In this document: one piece after another, positions 8,013 to 15,353 of the stretch
Position numbering within the stretch: the stretch's first letter is position 1
How the letters are laid out: each line of letters starts with the position of its first letter
Assembly: GCA_025351615.1 (NCBI GenBank)
Contig: JANXVP010000404.1
Coordinates: forward strand, 1-15,908
From: Ramlibacter sp.
GTDB lineage: Bacteria > Pseudomonadota > Gammaproteobacteria > Burkholderiales > Burkholderiaceae_C
Reading direction: 5' to 3'
Length of the DNA: 15,908 nt
The notes under the pieces: generated by a model
Databases searched by the model: none
The model's input: the letters and a program-made list of their open reading frames with translations, nothing else
What the model was told of the DNA's origin: nothing
Position numbers and translations under genes: made by a program

Positions 8013-9566
8013 ATGAAGCTGTATCCCATCGCCGGCGTTGCCCTCCTTCTGTGGCTGGCCGGTTGCGCCAATATTTCCCAGCCGGCGACGCCAACCGCCG
8101 CGCAAGCTGCAACTGCGCCGGTGGCCACGCCAACCCCGCTGGCACCGCTTGTACCGGTCTTTCCAGGCGGCCCGCTGCAGCCCATCACAGCCGGCCAGGC
8201 GGCGTCGCAAGATGTCACCGGCATGCAGGTGCCGGCCGATTTATGGGACCGCATCCGGCGTGGCTTCAAGATGAACGACCTTGAAGGTGACCTGGTGCGC
8301 CAGCAGGAGCAGTGGTACACCTCGCGGCCGGACTACATCCAGCGGATGACGGAGCGGTCCAGCAAGTACCTGTTCCACATTGTCGAGGAACTCGAGCGGC
8401 GCAACATGCCGTCGGAACTGGCGCTGCTTCCCTTCATCGAAAGCGCATTCAACCCGCAGGCTGTCTCCAGCGCGCGCGCAGCCGGCATGTGGCAGTTCAT
8501 GCCCGCCACCGGTACCTATTTCGAGCTCAAGCAAAACGTCTTTCGCGACGACCGGCGCGATGTGCTCGCTTCCACCCGCGCCGCGCTCGATTACCTGCAG
8601 AAGCTGTACGGCATGTTCGGCGACTGGCAGCTGGCGCTCGCCGCCTACAACTGGGGCGAAGGAAGCGTCGGCCGCGCGATCGCCAAAAACCGGAAGATGG
8701 GGCTTGGCACCACTTACGCCGATCTCAACATGCCCAACGAGACGCGCTACTACGTCCCCAAGCTGCAGGCGGTGAAAAACATCATTGCCAGCCCGGAAAG
8801 TTACCGCACCGAGCTGCCGCTGATCGAAAACCATCCCTACTTCCAGAGTGTCACCGTCACGCGCGACATCGACGTCGAACTGGCATCAAGGCTGGCCGGC
8901 ATCAAGGTCGAGGACTTCAAGGCGCTGAACCCGTCGATGAAGCGCCCCGTGATCCTCGCAGCGGGAACGCCGGAGATCCTGCTGCCGTGGGACAACGCCC
9001 ACGTTTTCCAGCGCAATTTCGAGGCCTACACGACCGGCCAGTACGCCAGCTGGACCGCGTGGAGCGCCCCGGCCACCATGACCGTGACCGAAGCGGCGCG
9101 CCGCATCGGCATGAGCGAGAACGAGCTGCGCGCGGCCAACACCATTCCGCCGCGGATGCTGATCAAGGGCGGCTCGGTCCTGGTCGTGCCGCGCACGCCG
9201 CAGCAGCAGCAGGACGTGACCAGCCATGTGGCCGACAACGGCCAGCTCAACCTGGCGCCGGAAGTCACCACGCGCCGCAGCACCGTGCGCGCCGGCAAGC
9301 GCGAGACGGTCGCCAGCATCGCCCGGCGCTACGGCCTGAATCCGCAGGAGGTGGCCGGCTGGAACAGCGTGGCCGCCACGGCCGCCTTCAAGGCCGGACA
9401 GCAAGTCGTGGTGTTCCTGCCGGTCCGGGCGCATGCCGGCCGCGCCACGGTACGGGAACACGCGGGACGCACGGCGGCCCGTGGGACAGCCAGGGCTTCA
9501 GGACACGCGCGCGGCTCGGCCAAGGTGCCAGCGCGCCGGCAGACGGCGTCGGCGAAGCAACGCTGA
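8013..9566 (+). CDS. mltD: Membrane-bound lytic murein transglycosylase D (lipoprotein with two LysM domains)
   Basis: This enzyme cleaves the glycan strands of peptidoglycan to 1,6-anhydro-muropeptides and acts in the periplasm, anchored as a lipoprotein. From the ATG at 8013 it has 517 residues. An upstream in-frame start at 7920 would bury the signal peptide, so it was rejected. Features in order: lipoprotein signal with LAGC, lipid-modified C18; a Pro/Ala/Thr linker (about 20-60); an SLT domain (about 130-245) with catalytic E143 in LLPFIESAFNP, AAGMWQFMPATG (156-167) and AAYNWGEG (210-217); LysM 1 (about 347-393); LysM 2 (about 423-470); and a basic Arg/Ala/Gly/His-rich tail (about 472-517). 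A GGAA lies about thirteen bases upstream of the start. In E. coli mltD neighbours gloB-yafS-rnhA; here gloB is absent. Confidence 0.94.
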   Translation: MKLYPIAGVALLLWLAGCANISQPATPTAAQAATAPVATPTPLAPLVPVFPGGPLQPITAGQAASQDVTGMQVPADLWDRIRRGFKMNDLEGDLVRQQEQWYTSRPDYIQRMTERSSKYLFHIVEELERRNMPSELALLPFIESAFNPQAVSSARAAGMWQFMPATGTYFELKQNVFRDDRRDVLASTRAALDYLQKLYGMFGDWQLALAAYNWGEGSVGRAIAKNRKMGLGTTYADLNMPNETRYYVPKLQAVKNIIASPESYRTELPLIENHPYFQSVTVTRDIDVELASRLAGIKVEDFKALNPSMKRPVILAAGTPEILLPWDNAHVFQRNFEAYTTGQYASWTAWSAPATMTVTEAARRIGMSENELRAANTIPPRMLIKGGSVLVVPRTPQQQQDVTSHVADNGQLNLAPEVTTRRSTVRAGKRETVASIARRYGLNPQEVAGWNSVAATAAFKAGQQVVVFLPVRAHAGRATVREHAGRTAARGTARASGHARGSAKVPARRQTASAKQR

Positions 9567-9594
9567 CCAGCGGCATCGGCAGGTCGCTCCCGGC

Positions 9595-10434
9595 TCAGAG
9601 CTTTTCGGTTTCGCCCTGCCGCGGCTGCCATTTCATCAGGCGCTTTTCGATGCGTCCGACCAAGCCATCGAGCAATAGCGCGAAGGCGGTGAGCACGACG
9701 ATGCCGGCGAACACGGTATTGACATCGAAGGTGCCCTCCGCCTGCAGGATCAGGTAGCCAACGCCACGGGCCGAGCCCAGGTACTCGCCAACCACGGCCC
9801 CGACGAAGGCCAGTCCGACCGACGTGTGCAGGCTGGAAAAGACCCAGCTCGTGGCGCTGGGCAGGTACACGGTGCGCAGCAGCTGCTTCTGGTTGGCGCC
9901 CAGCATCCGCGCGTTGGCCAGCACCACCGGGCTCACCTCCTTCACGCCCTGGTAGACGTTGAAGAAGACGATGAAGAACACCAGCGTGACAGCGAGCGCC
10001 ACCTTGCTCCACATGCCCAGGCCGAACCAGAGCGAGAAGATCGGGGCCAGGATCACCCGCGGCATCGAATTGGCCGCCTTGATGTACGGGTCCAGGATGG
10101 CGCTCGCGGTCGGCGCCAGCGCCAGCCAAAGCCCGAACACCAGGCCCAGCGCGGTGCCGATCACGAACGCCAGCACCGTTTCGAGCAGCGTGATGCCCAG
10201 GTGCGGGTAGATGTCGGCGCGGCCCGGCAGCCCCTCCGGAAACAGCGCGCTTTCGCCGAACCCGAACGGCATGAACCACGACCACACCCGGCCGGCGACC
10301 TTGACCGGCTCGCCCAGGAAAAAGGCGTATTGCTCGTTGCGCGACAGCAGGTGCCAGCCGACCAGCAGGAGCAGCAGCAGCCCCAGTTGCCAATAACGCA
10401 GGTTGGGTCCCGAAGGCTTGAGGCCAGCGACCAT
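9595..10434 (-). CDS. ABC transporter permease, SsuC/TauC type (BPD_transp_1)
   Basis: This inner-membrane channel subunit belongs to an importer of the nitrate/sulfonate/taurine class. Its 279 residues include a first hydrophobic segment (about 15-30), an extended loop (about 40-76), further membrane segments near 80-108, 128-160, 203-220 and 240-260, and the ATPase-contacting EAA loop (about 171-193, VLANARMLGANQKQLLRTVYLP). The ATG at 10434 shares one base with the ATPase stop (TGATG), so translation is coupled. It is the last gene of the operon and converges on mltD with a 28-base gap in which I see no terminator. Confidence 0.92.
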   Translation of the reverse strand: MVAGLKPSGPNLRYWQLGLLLLLLVGWHLLSRNEQYAFFLGEPVKVAGRVWSWFMPFGFGESALFPEGLPGRADIYPHLGITLLETVLAFVIGTALGLVFGLWLALAPTASAILDPYIKAANSMPRVILAPIFSLWFGLGMWSKVALAVTLVFFIVFFNVYQGVKEVSPVVLANARMLGANQKQLLRTVYLPSATSWVFSSLHTSVGLAFVGAVVGEYLGSARGVGYLILQAEGTFDVNTVFAGIVVLTAFALLLDGLVGRIEKRLMKWQPRQGETEKL

Positions 10435-11249
10435 CAGGCGGCTTTCTTGAGTTGCTGGGCATAGCCCTTGAGCACCTCGTCGCGCAACACCGCCCAGATC
10501 TGCGAATGCAGTTGCACGAAGCGCGGATCGGCGCGCACCTCGGCCACGTCGCGCGGGCGCGGCAGGTCGATCTCGAACTCGCCGATGGGCCGGGTGCCGG
10601 GGCCGGCCGACAGCACCACGACGCGGTCGCTCATGGCGATCGCTTCGTCGAGGTCGTGGGTGATGAACAGCACCGCCTTCTTTTTTTCCGCCCACAGCGC
10701 GTGCTCCTCGTTTTCCATCAGCTGCCGGGTCTGGATGTCCAGCGCGCTGAACGGCTCGTCCATCAGGATGATGTCGGGGTCGAGCCCCAGCACCTGGGCC
10801 AGCGCGGTCCGCTTGCGCATGCCGCCCGACAGCTGGTGCGGATAGCGGTCCTCGAAGCCGCCCAGGCCGACCCGCTCGAGCCATTCCTGGGCCTGGCTGC
10901 GCGCCTGCGGGTCGGGCAGTGCCCGGTATTGCAGGCCGACCATGACATTGTCGATGGCGCTGCGCCACGGCATCAGCGCTTCGGACTGGAACATGTACCC
11001 GGCGCGGCGATTGATGCCCAGCAGCGGCTGGCCGAACACCTTGACGGCGCCGGACGAGGGCTGCAGCAGGCCGGCGCCGATGTTCAGCAATGTCGATTTG
11101 CCGCAGCCGGTGGGACCGACCACCGATACGAATTCTCCGGCGCGCACCCGCAGCGTGGTGTCGGCGACCGCCGTGTAGCGCTGGCCATCGTCTTGCGCCG
11201 AGCGGAAGGTGACCGTGATGCAGTCGAAATCGAGGGCGACGTCGGACAC
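10434..11249 (-). CDS. ABC transporter ATP-binding protein, SsuB/TauB type
   Basis: This cytoplasmic ATPase drives the importer. From the chosen GTG at 11249 it has 271 residues. Motifs: Walker A GPTGCGKST (45-53), Q-loop YMFQSEALMPW (85-95), signature LSGGM (140-144), Walker B IILMDEP with E165, D-loop SALD and H-loop FITHD (H198). The GTG sits four bases after the stop of the binding-protein gene, the normal operon spacing. The alternative ATG at 11294 would overlap that gene by 41 bases and add 15 non-conserved residues, so it is less likely. Codons 188-190 hold the heptamer A-AAA-AAG (10686-10680), the same slippery sequence as E. coli dnaX. Confidence 0.9.
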   Translation of the reverse strand: MSDVALDFDCITVTFRSAQDDGQRYTAVADTTLRVRAGEFVSVVGPTGCGKSTLLNIGAGLLQPSSGAVKVFGQPLLGINRRAGYMFQSEALMPWRSAIDNVMVGLQYRALPDPQARSQAQEWLERVGLGGFEDRYPHQLSGGMRKRTALAQVLGLDPDIILMDEPFSALDIQTRQLMENEEHALWAEKKKAVLFITHDLDEAIAMSDRVVVLSAGPGTRPIGEFEIDLPRPRDVAEVRADPRFVQLHSQIWAVLRDEVLKGYAQQLKKAA

Positions 11250-11253
11250 GCGC

Positions 11254-12300
11254 TCAGGCCTTGAACCGGTCCTTGGCCCGGCGGGCGAATTCATTGGTAT
11301 AGGTCTTGGCCAGCACGATCTTGTCGGGATGGACCGAGGGCTCGAAGCTGGCCAGCGCCTTCAGCGCCGTCTGCGTTCCCTCGTCGGGCAGCATGCCGTC
11401 CAGCGAGATGGCCTCGCGCACCTTGTTGAACGACGCCAGGTACAGGGCGCGGTCGCCCAGCAGGTAGTTCTCCGGCACGGTCTTGATGATGTCGCTCGGC
11501 CCCGCGGTCTGCAGCCACTTCAGGCCGCGCACGATGGCGTTGGCCAGCGCCTGGCAGGTGTTGGGGTTCTTCTGCACGAACTCGGCGTGGGTATAGAAGC
11601 AGGCGGCGGGCATCGGCCCGCCGAACACCTCGAGCGTGCCCTTGAGCGTGCGCGTGTCGCTGATGATCTTGACGTCGCCTTTCTGCTCGAGCATCGTCAT
11701 CACCGGATCGGTATTGCTCATGGCGTCGATCTGGCCGGAGCGCAGCGCCGTCAGCGCGCCCGCGGCCGTGCCGACGCCGACAAAACTGACATCGCTGGCT
11801 TTCAGGCCGGCACGCGACAACACCAGATTGGCGACCATGTTGGTGGACGACCCGGGCGCCGAGACGCCGATCTTCTTGCCGCGCAGGTCGGCCACGGTCC
11901 GGTAGTTGGGCATGGCCTTGACGGAGACGCCCATCGCGATCTGCGGCGCGCGTCCCATCAGCACGAACGACTCGATGAACTGGTTCTTGCTCTGCATGTT
12001 GATGGTGTGCTCGTAGGCGCCACTCACCACGTCGGCCGAGCCGCCGACCAGCGCCTGCAGGGCGCGCGAGCCACCCGCGAAATCCGAAATCTCGACGTCC
12101 AGTCCCTCTGCCTTGAAGTAGCCCAGCTGCTCGGAAATCGTCAGCGGCAGGTAATAAAAAGCGGCCTTGCCACCGACCGCGATCGCCACTTTGGTTTTCT
12201 CCAGCTTGCTGTCGGCCCACACCGAATGCGCAGCGATGCTGGCACCGGCGAGCAAAGCGGCCGAGGTGAACGTGCGTCGGCTGACGAAGCTGTGCTTCAT
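11254..12300 (-). CDS. ABC transporter substrate-binding protein, NMT1/SsuA-like, with Tat signal
   Basis: This periplasmic binding protein delivers substrate to the permease/ATPase encoded downstream. It has 348 residues from the ATG at 12300, which has a strong AGAGGG ribosome-binding site six bases upstream. The N terminus SFVSRRTFTSAALLAG carries a twin-arginine motif (R8-R9), with likely cleavage near A29 (SVWA-DS), so it is probably exported folded by Tat. The mature protein has NMT1/SsuA-family features: FYYLPLTISEQLGYFKAEGL, GGSRALQALVGGSADVV, and LRGKKIGVSAPGSSTNMVAN. Relatives bind sulfonates, taurine, nitrate or thiamine precursors; nothing visible decides between them. The 100 bases upstream, before the recR end, hold the only space for its promoter, and no clear -35/-10 pair is visible there. 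Confidence 0.9.
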   Translation of the reverse strand: MKHSFVSRRTFTSAALLAGASIAAHSVWADSKLEKTKVAIAVGGKAAFYYLPLTISEQLGYFKAEGLDVEISDFAGGSRALQALVGGSADVVSGAYEHTINMQSKNQFIESFVLMGRAPQIAMGVSVKAMPNYRTVADLRGKKIGVSAPGSSTNMVANLVLSRAGLKASDVSFVGVGTAAGALTALRSGQIDAMSNTDPVMTMLEQKGDVKIISDTRTLKGTLEVFGGPMPAACFYTHAEFVQKNPNTCQALANAIVRGLKWLQTAGPSDIIKTVPENYLLGDRALYLASFNKVREAISLDGMLPDEGTQTALKALASFEPSVHPDKIVLAKTYTNEFARRAKDRFKA

Positions 12301-12400
12301 TGGGAAACCCTCTCTGATTGGCTTGCGGGCAGCGTAGCCGCAGGCACGCACCACTGCATCGGGAACATCCCGTGCGGGTTTTCACGTAAGGGGGGACCAG

Positions 12401-12991
12401 CTATCTGCGGTCGACCATGGCATGGGCGATGGTGCCCAGGTCCACATACTCCAGTTCGCTGCCGGCCGGGACGCCGCGCGCCAGGCGCGTCACCCGCAGT
12501 CCCTTGGTCTTGAGCGCTTCGCCGATGACATGCGCGGTCGCCTCGCCCTCGGCGGTGAAATTGGTCGCCAGAATGACCTCCTGCACGTCCCCGCTGGTCG
12601 CGCGGGCGAACAGCTTGGCCAGTCCGATGTCGTTCGGACCGATGCCGTCGAGCGGGCTGAGCCTGCCCATCAGCACGAAGTACAAGCCCCGATACGCCGC
12701 CGTGCGTTCGACCGCCGCCTGGTCGGCCGGCGTTTCGACGACGCAGAGCTTGCTGCGGTCGCGCTGGGGGTCGAGACAGGTGGCGCAGACCTCGTTTTCA
12801 GTGAATGTGTGGCACAGGGTGCAGTGGCGGATGCTGGTCGCGGCCTGCTGCAGGGCCTGCGCCATCAGCTGCGCGCCCTGCCGGTCGTGCTGCAACAGGT
12901 GGAAAGCCATGCGTGACGCGGACTTGATGCCCACGCCCGGCAGGCGGCGCAGCGCCTGGATCAGCGCCTCGAGCGAATGGGTGTCGGCCAA
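12401..12991 (-). CDS. recR: Recombination mediator protein RecR
   Basis: RecR acts with RecO (and RecF) to load RecA onto SSB-covered single-stranded DNA at gaps. The 196 residues show a helix-hairpin-helix ([20 protein letters not shown], 14-33), a four-cysteine zinc finger (C57, C60, C69, C72 in CTLCHTF...CATC) and a Toprim domain starting [10 protein letters not shown] (81-90) with [16 protein letters not shown]. The start is TTG at 12991-12989: it is the only usual start codon in this frame before the upstream TGA at 13015-13013, and it gives the expected short N terminus. It lies seven bases after the ybaB stop, and no clear ribosome-binding site is present, so translation probably depends on coupling. 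It is last gene of dnaX-ybaB-recR. Confidence 0.95.
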   Translation of the reverse strand: MADTHSLEALIQALRRLPGVGIKSASRMAFHLLQHDRQGAQLMAQALQQAATSIRHCTLCHTFTENEVCATCLDPQRDRSKLCVVETPADQAAVERTAAYRGLYFVLMGRLSPLDGIGPNDIGLAKLFARATSGDVQEVILATNFTAEGEATAHVIGEALKTKGLRVTRLARGVPAGSELEYVDLGTIAHAMVDRR

Positions 12992-12998
12992 ACCGGTT

Positions 12999-13331
12999 TT
13001 AGAAAGGGAGCTTCATGCCGCCGGGCAGGCCCGGCATGCCGGCGCTGAGCTTGCCCATCTTTTCCTGCGCCGTGTCCTCGGCCTTGCGCACCGCGGCGTT
13101 GAAGGCGGCGGCGACCAGGCCTTCCAGCATGTCCTTGTCGTCGGCCAGCAGGCTGGGGTCGATGGTGATGCGCTTGACCTCGTGCTTGCAGGTCATGGTG
13201 ACTTTGACCAGTCCGGCGCCGGACTCGCCGGTCACCTCGATGAAGGCGAGTTCGTCCTGCGCCTTCTTCAGGTTGTCCTGCATGGCCTGGGCCTGCTTCA
13301 TGAGGCCGGCGAGTTGTCCCTTGTTGAACAT
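12999..13331 (-). CDS. YbaB/EbfC family nucleoid-associated DNA-binding protein
   Basis: This small DNA-binding protein, often called EbfC or YbaB, forms dimers and is conserved between dnaX and recR across many bacteria. The 110-residue product has the family length. Visible features: the amphipathic N-terminal helix ([22 protein letters not shown], about 7-28), the strand region with [23 protein letters not shown], and a helix with [15 protein letters not shown]. The tail is glycine/methionine/proline-rich ([13 protein letters not shown]). The ATG lies two bases after the dnaX stop and has AGGA (13341-13338) six bases upstream, inside the end of dnaX. Confidence 0.94.
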   Translation of the reverse strand: MFNKGQLAGLMKQAQAMQDNLKKAQDELAFIEVTGESGAGLVKVTMTCKHEVKRITIDPSLLADDKDMLEGLVAAAFNAAVRKAEDTAQEKMGKLSAGMPGLPGGMKLPF

Positions 13332-13333
13332 GG

Positions 13334-15163
13334 CTATTCCTGTTGGCTTGGTTGGAGGGGCGCGGGCTGGATGCTGATGATCTTCCAGCCGGTGGGAAAG
13401 TCGTGCCGGGTCGATTGCACGAAGGGGTCGTTGAGGATGATCTCTTCGGCGGCGCGCTGTTTTTCCGCGGCTGCGGCAGCGTTGCGGCGCGCCGGACTGT
13501 CGGTCACTGCGCCGACCTCGACGCCGAGATGGACGTCGTGGCCGGCGGCGAGCAGCGCGTTGCGCAGGCGCTCGCGGCTGGCCGGCTGGTTGAGCGATTC
13601 GCGCTCGACCCGCAGCATCCAGTGGCCGGCGTCGCGCGCCACCAGCTGTGATTGCAGCGCCAGTTCCCGCACCAGCGCCACGATGGCCTGTTGTTCGACC
13701 AGCCGGTGCACGGTGGCATGCCAGAAATCGCCTTCTTCGGTGCGCACCAGCGGCGCCGAGCTACGGCCGGCTGCGGCGTCGCGCGGGGACTCAGGCTGCA
13801 CCCGGACCGGCACGCCGACCACCTGCGATGTCGCGTCCGCGCCCGGGACGGCCTGGCGCTGCGGCGGCAGGCGCGGGGGATCAAGCACCGGCAACACGCG
13901 GCCGGCCGGTGTGGCGGGCGCCGCGCGGACCGCTGGCGCTGCGACATTCGCTGCGGCATTCGCCAGGGCACGCGCGGACACCAGAGTGCTGGAGGCCAGA
14001 ACCGGCCGCCCTGCTTCAGTCAGAGTTTTTTTTTCCGCTGGCCGAAGCCCTTCGACGCGCTCGGAAGGAACCTTGAACGCCAGCAACCGCAGCAGCACCA
14101 TGGTAAGCGCGGCGTATTCATCGGGCGCGAGGCCCAGCTCGCCGCGGCCGTGCAGGCACATGCTATACAGCAGCTGGGTTTCATCGGCCGCCATCAGGGC
14201 CGCCAGTCGCGCGATCTCCGCGCCGTCCGCATCGCTCGGGTCACCGCCATCGGGGACGGCTTGCAGCACGGCCATCCGCTGCAGCACCGAACTCATTTCC
14301 TCCAGCGTTGAAGCGGCGCTGAGGCCGTGCAGGCGCAGGGTTTCCGACATTTCGACCACGCAGCGGCCGTCGCCCGCGGCGAGCGCCTCGATCAGCCGGA
14401 ACACATAGCTGTTGTCGACGCTGCCCAGCATCTGGCGCACCGCCGCCTCCTCGAGCTTGCCGTTGCCGAAGGCGATCGCCTGGTCGGTCAGCGACAGCGC
14501 GTCGCGCATGGACCCGCGCGCAGCCCGTGCCAGCAGGCGCAGCGCCGCCGCATCGGCCTCGACACCCTCGGCACCGAGGACCTCCACCAGGTGCTCGCGG
14601 ACCGTCTCGGGCGCCATCGGCCGCAGGTTGAACTGCAGGCAGCGCGATAGCACCGTGACCGGCACCTTCTGCGGATCGGTCGTTGCCAGCACGAACTTGA
14701 GGTACTCGGGCGGCTCTTCCAGGGTCTTGAGCATCGCGTTGAACGCGTGGCCGGTGAGCATGTGGACTTCGTCGATCATGAAGACCTTGAAGCGGCCCTG
14801 CACCGGCTTGTAGACCGCCTGCTCGAGCAGCGCCTGCACCTCGTCCACGCCGCGGTTCGATGCCGCGTCGAGTTCGGTGTAGTCGATGAACCGGCCGCCG
14901 TCGATGTCCACGCACGCCTGGCACACGCCGCACGGCGTGGCCGTGATGCCGCCCTGCCCGTCCGCGCCCTGGCAGTTGAGCGACTTGGCGAGGATGCGTG
15001 CGACCGTCGTCTTGCCGACGCCACGGGTGCCGGTGAAGAGATAGGCATGGTGCAGCCGCTGGCGGGTCAGCGCGTTGCTCAACGCCTGCACCACATGCCC
15101 CTGGCCGACCATCTGCGAGAAGGTTTTGGGCCGGTACTTCCGGGCGAGCACGAGATAGGACAT
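13334..15163 (-). CDS. dnaX: DNA polymerase III subunits gamma and tau (DnaX)
   Basis: DnaX is the clamp-loader motor; its long form, tau, also ties polymerase III core and DnaB helicase together. Full length is 609 residues from the ATG at 15163, which gives the canonical [15 protein letters not shown]; an in-frame ATG at 15244 is further upstream and would add 27 non-conserved residues. Motifs: Walker A GTRGVGKT (45-52), zinc cysteines C64, C78, C81 and C84, Walker B MIDEVH (129-134), and sensor SRC (173-175). The AAA+ and collar domains end near residue 370, followed by an Ala/Pro-rich linker (about 385-500) and the tau-specific C-terminal domain (about 480-609). Nine A at codons 377-380 form a probable slippage site producing a 382-residue gamma-like protein (see 14026-14034). 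It is the first gene of dnaX-ybaB-recR and is head-to-head with ffs. Confidence 0.96.
   Translation of the reverse strand: MSYLVLARKYRPKTFSQMVGQGHVVQALSNALTRQRLHHAYLFTGTRGVGKTTVARILAKSLNCQGADGQGGITATPCGVCQACVDIDGGRFIDYTELDAASNRGVDEVQALLEQAVYKPVQGRFKVFMIDEVHMLTGHAFNAMLKTLEEPPEYLKFVLATTDPQKVPVTVLSRCLQFNLRPMAPETVREHLVEVLGAEGVEADAAALRLLARAARGSMRDALSLTDQAIAFGNGKLEEAAVRQMLGSVDNSYVFRLIEALAAGDGRCVVEMSETLRLHGLSAASTLEEMSSVLQRMAVLQAVPDGGDPSDADGAEIARLAALMAADETQLLYSMCLHGRGELGLAPDEYAALTMVLLRLLAFKVPSERVEGLRPAEKKTLTEAGRPVLASSTLVSARALANAAANVAAPAVRAAPATPAGRVLPVLDPPRLPPQRQAVPGADATSQVVGVPVRVQPESPRDAAAGRSSAPLVRTEEGDFWHATVHRLVEQQAIVALVRELALQSQLVARDAGHWMLRVERESLNQPASRERLRNALLAAGHDVHLGVEVGAVTDSPARRNAAAAAEKQRAAEEIILNDPFVQSTRHDFPTGWKIISIQPAPLQPSQQE
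14026..14034 (-). promoter_or_regulatory. Probable programmed slippage site in dnaX (A9 run)
   Basis: The coding strand reads GCG GAA AAA AAA ACT CTG. Moving to the -1 frame, or adding one A in the transcript, gives K-K-N-S-D then TGA (14018-14016), a product of 382 residues. Losing one A gives K-K-L then TGA (14022-14020). Both alternatives end right after the clamp-loader domains, as gamma does. Fifteen bases downstream a short imperfect stem, GGCGGCC with GGCCTCC around GGTTCT, may assist. Thermus thermophilus dnaX uses an A9 run by transcriptional slippage, and E. coli uses A-AAA-AAG by ribosomal frameshifting. Use of this site is inferred. Confidence 0.65.
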
Positions 15164-15214
15164 CGGCGTCGATTCTACGTAACCCTGCAGCCACTTCGGT
15201 CTTGCGGCCTCACC

Positions 15215-15220
15215 TACAAT
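15215..15220 (+). promoter_or_regulatory. -10 box of the ffs promoter
   Basis: TACAAT ends seven bases before the first base of the closing stem of the 4.5S RNA at 15228, an ideal -10 to start distance. No good -35 is visible at 16-18 bases (ACTTCG is the nearest). On the opposite strand, TAGAAT (15177-15172) could be a -10 for dnaX, close to its ATG; it also lacks a clear -35. Confidence 0.5.
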
Positions 15221-15227
15221 AGCCGCT

Positions 15228-15321
15228 GACGGGCCTCCCCGCATGGTAATGCGGCCAACCGGGTCAGGTGGGGAACCAAGCAGCCCTAACTGCGGAGCCA
15301 GTGCCGGGGGTAAGGCTCGTC
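15228..15321 (+). ncRNA. ffs: 4.5S RNA, signal recognition particle RNA
   Basis: This RNA binds Ffh and directs nascent inner-membrane proteins to FtsY. The Ffh-binding hairpin is clear: GGTCAGG (15262-15268), then TGG, the GGAA tetraloop (15272-15275), CCA and AGCAGCC (15279-15285). E. coli has TCC/GGA where this sequence has TGG/CCA, a compensatory change that keeps the stem. The ends pair: GACGGGCCT (15228-15236) with AGGCTCGTC (15313-15321), one G-U pair, and CCCC (15237-15240) with GGGG near 15307-15310. The length of about 94 bases is slightly shorter than in E. coli (114). Exact ends are inferred from pairing. A short T4 run (15334-15337) follows; no strong terminator hairpin is seen before it. 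The gene is divergent from dnaX, an arrangement I recall from other betaproteobacteria. Confidence 0.92.
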
Positions 15322-15353
15322 AACCTCATTGCCTTTTCACCGGTGGCCCTCGC

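Noticed and set aside
12361..12385. Hairpin-like CCCG-TG-CGGG followed by TTTT on the plus strand as a terminator
   Set aside because: The loop would be two bases, and no plus-strand gene ends here; the minus-strand reading has no U-tract.
12417..14408. A 663-codon open frame on the plus strand opposite recR, ybaB and dnaX
   Set aside because: It is antisense to three clear genes and has no recognisable domain. Long antisense open frames are expected in GC-rich coding DNA.
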